DNA of 57,095 bases. Source: Bacteroidia bacterium (GTDB lineage Bacteria; Bacteroidota; Bacteroidia; AKYH767-A; OLB10). The translations under genes were made by a program, and so were the position numbers. Below are positions 52,450 through 57,095 of the stretch, in pieces. The stretch's first letter is position 1. The number at the start of each line of letters is the position of its first letter. The notes under the pieces were generated by a model. The model searched no databases, was not told the DNA's origin, and saw nothing but the letters and a program-made list of their open reading frames with translations. The stretch is taken from NCBI GenBank assembly GCA_016788065.1, contig JAEUTI010000032.1, positions 1-57,095 on the forward strand, in the 5' to 3' direction.

Positions 52450-53301
52450 ATGCGAAAATTCAAATTTGTTATCCCGGTCATCATGTTTCTCTTAATTAAT
52501 GTAAATGTATTTGGACAATCTAAAACCATTTACTTTGAGGTTATAAAAAGTGGAAAAGGAGACAAATCAATTATTTTCATTCCTGGATTTGCCAGTTCAG
52601 GCGAAGTGTGGGATGATACCAGAACAAAGTATGAAAAAGATCATACCTGTTACACATTAACTATGGCGGGCTTTGCCGGAGTTGCACCGCAGCCGAATTC
52701 AACATTCTCTGTCTGGGTGAAGAGCATTGCCTATTATATAAAAGAAAATAATATTGAAAAACCTGTTGTAATTGGACACAGTATGGGAGGTGTAATGGCC
52801 ATGGCTCTTGCATCCGACTACCCGGATCTCATTGGTAAAATAATTGTGGTGGATGGCCTACCATGCTTGCAGGCATTAATGAATCCTGATTTCAAACCTG
52901 TAGCAAAACCCGACTGCTCCGCAATGTCAGCTCAGATAGTCGCTGCATCGGATTCAGATTTCTACAAAATGCAAACAATGTCCATTAAACAACTGATGGC
53001 TGATACCACAAACAGAGAGCAGGTAATAGGCTGGAGCATGAAATCGGATCGGAAAACCTTTGCCGAAATGTACTGTGATTTTTATAACATCGATTTGAGA
53101 GATAAGGTTAAGAACATTGAATGCCCTTCCCTGATACTGTTAGAAGAATACTTTAAAAACATAAAACCAGCCATAGAAGATCAGTTTAAGAACTTAAAAA
53201 CTGCTAGCTTGCAATATTCAAATAAAGGGCTCCATTTTATAATGTATGATGATAAAGAATGGTATTTTAGCCAGCTAGATAATTTTATTACATCGAAGTA
53301 A
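52450..53301 (+). CDS. Exported alpha/beta hydrolase
   Basis: 283 residues from the ATG at 52450; an earlier in-frame start would read through repeat DNA. Signal peptide KFKFVIPVIMFLLINVNVFGQ. The fold is clear: IIFIPGFASSGEVWDD (oxyanion region), nucleophile elbow GHSMGG with Ser111, a CPSLILLEE strand, and a late His in KGLHFIMYDD. The substrate is unknown; esterase-type activity is likely. The sigma gene starts 1 bp after the stop, so the hydrolase belongs to the sigma operon. Confidence 0.8.
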   Translation: MRKFKFVIPVIMFLLINVNVFGQSKTIYFEVIKSGKGDKSIIFIPGFASSGEVWDDTRTKYEKDHTCYTLTMAGFAGVAPQPNSTFSVWVKSIAYYIKENNIEKPVVIGHSMGGVMAMALASDYPDLIGKIIVVDGLPCLQALMNPDFKPVAKPDCSAMSAQIVAASDSDFYKMQTMSIKQLMADTTNREQVIGWSMKSDRKTFAEMYCDFYNIDLRDKVKNIECPSLILLEEYFKNIKPAIEDQFKNLKTASLQYSNKGLHFIMYDDKEWYFSQLDNFITSK

Positions 53302-53302
53302 T

Positions 53303-53776
53303 ATGAAGTTTGAGGATATCTACCAGGAGTACTGGCAAAAAATATTCCGTTTGTGCATGGGCTATGTCAATGACTATGCTCTGGCACAGGACTTAGCCCA
53401 GGAAACATTCATCATAGTCTGGCAACAACTACCGAATTTCAGAAATGAGGCCAACATTAGTACCTGGGTTTTCCGAATCGCATCAAATAACTGCTTACGT
53501 CAGATTGAAAAGCAGAAAAGATTCCAAAAGGTTGAAATGCCACAGCAACTGATGGAAGAAAATACAGAAAGCATTGAACCTAAAATCCAATTCTTATATA
53601 AGTGCATTTCCGAATTGAACGAGATCGACCGTATTATTATCTCGCTGGAATTAGAAAACATAAAACAGAGCGAAATAGCAACTATTGTTGGTCTTTCGGA
53701 AGCCAATATAAGAGTTAAAATACATAGGATAAAAGAAAAGTTGACACAAAAATTCAAAGAAAATGGACACAAGTAA
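53303..53776 (+). CDS. ECF-type RNA polymerase sigma factor
   Basis: 157 residues. Region 2: FEDIYQEYWQKIFRLCMGYV, DLAQETFIIVWQQLPNFR, STWVFRIASNNCLRQIEKQ. Region 4: ELNEIDRIIISLELENIKQS, IATIVGLSEANIRVKIHRIK. It is the middle gene of a three-gene operon, overlapping the downstream membrane protein by 14 bp. It may direct its own operon through the TGTAAC/CGTATC promoter. Confidence 0.88.
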   Translation: MKFEDIYQEYWQKIFRLCMGYVNDYALAQDLAQETFIIVWQQLPNFRNEANISTWVFRIASNNCLRQIEKQKRFQKVEMPQQLMEENTESIEPKIQFLYKCISELNEIDRIIISLELENIKQSEIATIVGLSEANIRVKIHRIKEKLTQKFKENGHK

Positions 53777-54353
53777 TTTCAGTGAATTGTGGAAAGGTCA
53801 AAAAGCTGAACAGCCTGCTGCAGCAGATTTACTGATCAAAATTAATAAATTTAAAAAAAGGAACCGGCTTCGAATAGTTCTGACCAATTTAACCTTAATC
53901 ATCACTTCAGTATTGATGATACTAATTTGGTACTTTTATCAACCTGAGCTGGTAACAACCAAAATCGGAATAGTTCTGGTGATTTTAGCAATGGGAATCT
54001 TTGTGTATTCTCTGAATCAAAGTTTAGGGGCTTTAAAAGACACTAATGCAGCTAGCAGCAACCAGGAGTATTTAAAAAATCTATTGACAATAAAAGAGAA
54101 GCAACATTATATGCAAACAACCATGTTGAATTTATATTTTATTCTGCTTTCATTGGGAATTGCACTTTATATGATCGAGCCTGTTTCACAAATGTCGTTT
54201 GTTTGGGCTGTATTTGCTTATGGAATGACAGCGTTGTGGCTTTTGTTCAACTGGTTCTACATCCGTCCACGACAAATGAAAAATCAACAAGCTAAGTTAA
54301 ACGAAATGATTACTACAGTTGAAAATATACAATCGCAGTTAAAACAAGATTAA
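53763..54353 (+). CDS. Membrane protein, candidate anti-sigma factor
   Basis: 196 residues. A short cytosolic N-terminus (NFSELWKGQKAEQPAAADLL) precedes four membrane helices (about 37-57, 66-84, 116-136, 146-166), with a cytosolic tail. A membrane protein overlapping an ECF sigma gene is usually its anti-sigma factor. The cytosolic N-terminal segment could bind the sigma factor, but no ZAS zinc motif is present. Function is by context only. Confidence 0.6.
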   Translation: MDTSNFSELWKGQKAEQPAAADLLIKINKFKKRNRLRIVLTNLTLIITSVLMILIWYFYQPELVTTKIGIVLVILAMGIFVYSLNQSLGALKDTNAASSNQEYLKNLLTIKEKQHYMQTTMLNLYFILLSLGIALYMIEPVSQMSFVWAVFAYGMTALWLLFNWFYIRPRQMKNQQAKLNEMITTVENIQSQLKQD

Positions 54354-54510
54354 TTCAGTGATTTGTATTGAATAAGATCCATGCGGGTAAAACATTTCAA
54401 AAGCTTATTCACTACCATAAGATTAATAAGATGGTATTTCATATAATCGACTGCCAATGCTGTTTTATTCCTTTAATCAACTATAAAAACAACAAATCGG
54501 ATAATTTTAG

Positions 54511-54540
54511 TTGGCATTTGTTCCCTTTTTTGTAGCTTTG
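54511..54540 (+). promoter_or_regulatory. Promoter of the second hydrolase gene
   Basis: TTG (54511-54513), 19 bp, TAGCTTTG (54533-54540). It implies a leader of about 100 nt before the ATG at 54650. Confidence 0.5.
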
Positions 54541-54649
54541 AATTCCAATAGCATTAATTACAATCCAATCCTTTATTAATAGTTGTGGAAACAATTTATT
54601 CCACTAGCATCCGAACTTCCGCTTCCCCAGATCTGAAACCACACTTGAA

Positions 54650-55585
54650 ATGCCGAAATTAAAATTACTTCTTCTGACGCTTTTCATTCCATTGGTTTCT
54701 CACGGGCAAAGAATTGAAACAATATATCTGAACCCCAACGACAGTACTACAAACATGTACGTTGCTGTTTTCCCTGAAAAGAAACCCATAAAGTCATTTC
54801 TGGTATTAATGGATAGTTATGGAAATTCTCCAAAAGGAGTATTGGCTCAGACAGACATCCCTACTTATGCCGCACAGCAAGGCATTTTAACTATCATTCC
54901 ATTATTAGCAACGGGTTCCACTTACTTTGGAAGTGATCGCGCTTCCCTGCAATCGTTAAGAGACATTGTACGTCAGGTGGTTGCCAGATACCAATTACAA
55001 GGCAAAGATTTTTTTATTGGTGGCTTTTCAATCGGTGGTACTTGCGCCGTAAAATATGCCGAACTTACTGTTCAGGAAAACGATCTCATTAAACCCACCG
55101 CTGTATTTGCAATTAACTCGCCATTCGATTGGGAACGATATTATAATGGTGCTAAAAGAGTCGCCAGATTATCTGACCCCGCCCAAGTCAGTAAAGAGGT
55201 CTATTTCATGATTGAGCGAATTGAAAAAGAGATGAATGGCACACCTGAAACGGCATTGCAAAATTATTACAACCAGTCCCCTTATTCCTTTTCCGATACA
55301 ACACAAAAAGCTATAAAATATTTAGTCAACACTCCCATCATGCTCATTTCGGAACCCGACATTCAATGGTGGCTGCAGGAGCGGGGGTATGACCTTTCCT
55401 ATAACAATATTACGGATCATTCAGCCATGATAAATGAGTTACAAAGATTAGGTAACAAGAATGCTGTTCTGGTAACAACCACTAACAAAGGCTACCGCAT
55501 ACCTGATAACACCAGACATCCGAATTCCTGGAGTATTGCGGATCCGGAGCAACTTATTAAATGGTTACTGGGGCAGTCTAAATAA
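54650..55585 (+). CDS. Exported alpha/beta hydrolase
   Basis: 311 residues with signal peptide KLKLLLLTLFIPLVSHGQ. A serine-hydrolase elbow GGFSIGG (Ser127) lies after a LVLMDSYGNSPKG strand region. Later segments include INSPFDWERYYNGAKR, a MLISEPDIQWWL strand with candidate acid residue, and IPDNTRHPNSWSIADPEQL with the likely catalytic His. The substrate is unknown. It is transcribed from its own promoter. Confidence 0.7.
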   Translation: MPKLKLLLLTLFIPLVSHGQRIETIYLNPNDSTTNMYVAVFPEKKPIKSFLVLMDSYGNSPKGVLAQTDIPTYAAQQGILTIIPLLATGSTYFGSDRASLQSLRDIVRQVVARYQLQGKDFFIGGFSIGGTCAVKYAELTVQENDLIKPTAVFAINSPFDWERYYNGAKRVARLSDPAQVSKEVYFMIERIEKEMNGTPETALQNYYNQSPYSFSDTTQKAIKYLVNTPIMLISEPDIQWWLQERGYDLSYNNITDHSAMINELQRLGNKNAVLVTTTNKGYRIPDNTRHPNSWSIADPEQLIKWLLGQSK

Positions 55586-55695
55586 TCTGAGATGAAAATT
55601 GTATTTTCGTCTTTAGCTTAAATTACTAAATCACGTGATTCTAAGTGATAATTGAAGATATCATTGAAATATTACTAAATAAATTCCCCTCTAAT

Positions 55696-56688
55696 ATGAA
55701 AACATCTCTTAAAATTGGAATATTCTTTTTATTCACGTGTTTTAAAATTGTTGCACAACCGGTAACCGAAACCATTTTATTTGATAATTATGTGAGTCCT
55801 TCCGACAATGATCTGGTGAACAATTTTTCTGGGAGTATCTTGTTAACTGCTATTTCCTCTAATGGTATTACCGGTGGCTGTCTAACCGTGCCAACAACAG
55901 AAAGCTGGGGAAACAACAATGCGATTTATTGTTCCAAATACATGAACTCGTCTCTATATTCAAATGACACACGAATTTCATTTAAGTACGACTCTACTCA
56001 GATTAATCCGATTAATTACGACCGGGCAGTTACAATTTATCTGAATCCCATAGGTGATTTCAACCACTACGTAATCGCTTCAATTACTTATGATAAAAAA
56101 ATTCAGATAGTTAGTTATTTTGCCGCCAACAATCCGTTTCCTGTAAACCTTATTCACAATCACTGGTATGAATTCATTTTGAGTACCAGTTATGATATGC
56201 CCATACCTGCTTTATATGAAGTAACTGCAGAAGCACAATTGAATGATTTAGGGCCAACCGGTCTTACGCCACCAATTCCTGCTGGCAATTCTGATATTGT
56301 TTTTACGGATAGTTTGCTGTATGTAGATACAGCAGTCCGGGTTTCTTTTTCAGGCACCTCCTGGGGAGGAGCCAAGTATCTTGATAACTTCAGATTTCAG
56401 GGAATCAAAAGTGCTGACAGTTGTAATGCAACTACCGGGATTCCAGCTGTTACAAATGATGGCGTTGAAGTGTTTTTCTCTGACAACACTATTGAATGTA
56501 CTTCTACACACCAGGAGTTATTACTTGAACTTTATTCCATTTCAGGACAAAATATATTTTCGAAAAAACTTTCTTCCGGACACTCTTCCGTTTCAATGAA
56601 TGAATTGGCAAATGGTTTGTATTTTATGAAATTGGAAACGCCTTCTGGAAAGGTTGTGCTGACACAAAAATTTATTGTTAGTGATTAA
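55696..56688 (+). CDS. T9SS-secreted protein of unknown function
   Basis: 330 residues from the ATG at 55696, which provides the signal peptide (KTSLKIGIFFLFTCFKIVAQ); an upstream in-frame ATG does not. The middle is a beta-sandwich-like domain of about 230 residues (NNAIYCSKYMNSSLYSNDTR, HYVIASITYDKKIQIVSYF, YLDNFRFQGI), reminiscent of laminin-G or carbohydrate-binding folds. A T9SS sorting domain closes it (VFFSDNTIECTSTHQELLLE, LYSISGQNIFSKKL, LANGLYFMKLETPSGK). The role is unknown. Confidence 0.7.
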   Translation: MKTSLKIGIFFLFTCFKIVAQPVTETILFDNYVSPSDNDLVNNFSGSILLTAISSNGITGGCLTVPTTESWGNNNAIYCSKYMNSSLYSNDTRISFKYDSTQINPINYDRAVTIYLNPIGDFNHYVIASITYDKKIQIVSYFAANNPFPVNLIHNHWYEFILSTSYDMPIPALYEVTAEAQLNDLGPTGLTPPIPAGNSDIVFTDSLLYVDTAVRVSFSGTSWGGAKYLDNFRFQGIKSADSCNATTGIPAVTNDGVEVFFSDNTIECTSTHQELLLELYSISGQNIFSKKLSSGHSSVSMNELANGLYFMKLETPSGKVVLTQKFIVSD

Positions 56689-56779
56689 TTCCCCGATTAA
56701 AGGAAGATACAGGGACACTACCGGAAATGAATTTATTCCATGAGCTAAGTTCTGGCTTTAATATTTGCTGTAAGAGAAA

Positions 56780-56811
56780 TTTGCCTATAATCTTTCCTTT
56801 TAGTAGCTTTG
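56780..56811 (+). promoter_or_regulatory. Promoter of the SRPBCC gene
   Basis: TTTG (56780-56783), 20 bp, TAGCTTTG (56804-56811), a full match to the Bacteroidota promoter pattern, 40 bp ahead of the ATG. Confidence 0.6.
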
Positions 56812-56851
56812 ATCAACTTTAAATCAGTGCTACACATCTTGAAACAATATT

Positions 56852-57095
56852 ATGACTTCAGAGATTTTACAAACAACACCAGAATCTGAAATAGTAAGCT
56901 CCAGGATTTTTAACACCACAAGAGAAAAACTGTTTCGTGCCTGGTCAGATCCCAATCATTTAAAAAACTGGTGGGGGCCTAAAGGTTTCACGAATACCTT
57001 TAATGAATTTGACTTTCGGGTTGGAGGGAAATGGCGTTTTATAATGCATGGTCCCGATAAAGGCAATTATGCAAATGAATGTGAATTTATAAAAA
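56852..57095 (+). CDS. SRPBCC (AHSA1-like) domain protein, 5' part
   Basis: 81 codons are visible before the window ends. The sequence IVSSRIFNTTREKLFRAWSD, PNHLKNWWGPKGFTNTF, FDFRVGGKWRFIMHGPDKG is the standard start of AHSA1/SRPBCC ligand-binding proteins; the WWGP and GGKWRF motifs are diagnostic. The ligand is unknown. The 3' half lies outside the window. Confidence 0.85.
   Translation, partial: MTSEILQTTPESEIVSSRIFNTTREKLFRAWSDPNHLKNWWGPKGFTNTFNEFDFRVGGKWRFIMHGPDKGNYANECEFIK

Noticed and set aside
1..57095. tRNA, rRNA or insertion-sequence genes
   Set aside because: I found no cloverleaf-like segment, rRNA signature or transposase frame on reading the window, though a covariance-model search was not possible.

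Overview
The window looks like a chromosomal segment of a Bacteroidota bacterium; I cannot name the species. Five large secreted proteins end in a type IX secretion (T9SS) sorting domain. Several promoters follow the Bacteroidota pattern TTG, 19-20 bp, TAnnTTTG. Shine-Dalgarno sequences are mostly absent, the DNA is AT-rich, and one lipoprotein carries the acidic, lysine-containing tail after its cysteine that marks surface lipoproteins in this phylum. No rRNA, tRNA, CRISPR array or insertion sequence was recognised.

Layout. 1-1.1 kb: the 5' part of rmuC on the minus strand, then decayed gene remnants including a MazG-like pyrophosphohydrolase. 1.1-5 kb: a stand-alone modification-dependent endonuclease (SRA-like plus HNH), a DUF1186/SEC-C protein, a small membrane protein, and a winged-helix regulator whose nucleotidyltransferase partner is truncated. 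5.2-10.8 kb: a large putative DNA-binding protein with a sigma-region-4-like HTH, a TraB/GumN protein, a protein built from ten zinc-ribbon repeats with a fragment of a second such gene tail-to-tail, and a GNAT acetyltransferase. 11-23.6 kb: two T9SS proteins, a Crp/Fnr regulator divergent from a KamA-type radical SAM enzyme with a perfect FNR-type palindrome between them, an M48 protease, and an O-antigen-ligase-like plus SGNH pair.

23.7-34 kb: a heptamer tandem repeat, phnA, an inorganic-carbon locus (SbtA-type transporter, exported beta-carbonic anhydrase, divergent LysR regulator), a TerC/Alx transporter, a surface lipoprotein, a Cys-rich copper-storage-like protein, a 51-residue zinc-ribbon membrane protein, small enzymes and an OmpR-type two-component pair. 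Four 11-bp-spaced repeats separate that pair from a divergent propeller lipoprotein. 35-42.2 kb: a TPR histidine kinase and NarL-type regulator flanked by two CCCCGA/TCGGGG palindromes, followed by a 1178-residue T9SS protein.

42.3-47.9 kb: tspO, a PaiB-type protein, a membrane protein, hipBA with a 42-bp palindrome upstream, and arr (rifamycin ADP-ribosyltransferase). 48-52.4 kb: a repeat-rich block holding a 0.69-kb gene duplication, a roughly 0.3-kb element present twice plus one partial copy, and a long hexamer microsatellite. 52.4-57 kb: an alpha/beta hydrolase, ECF sigma and membrane-protein operon, a second secreted hydrolase, a T9SS protein and the start of an SRPBCC gene.

The most unusual items are the 0.3-kb repeat, whose copies share a short C-terminal reading frame that differs mainly at third codon positions; the ten-repeat zinc-ribbon protein with its inverted relative; and three signal-system loci whose putative operators can be read directly from the sequence.
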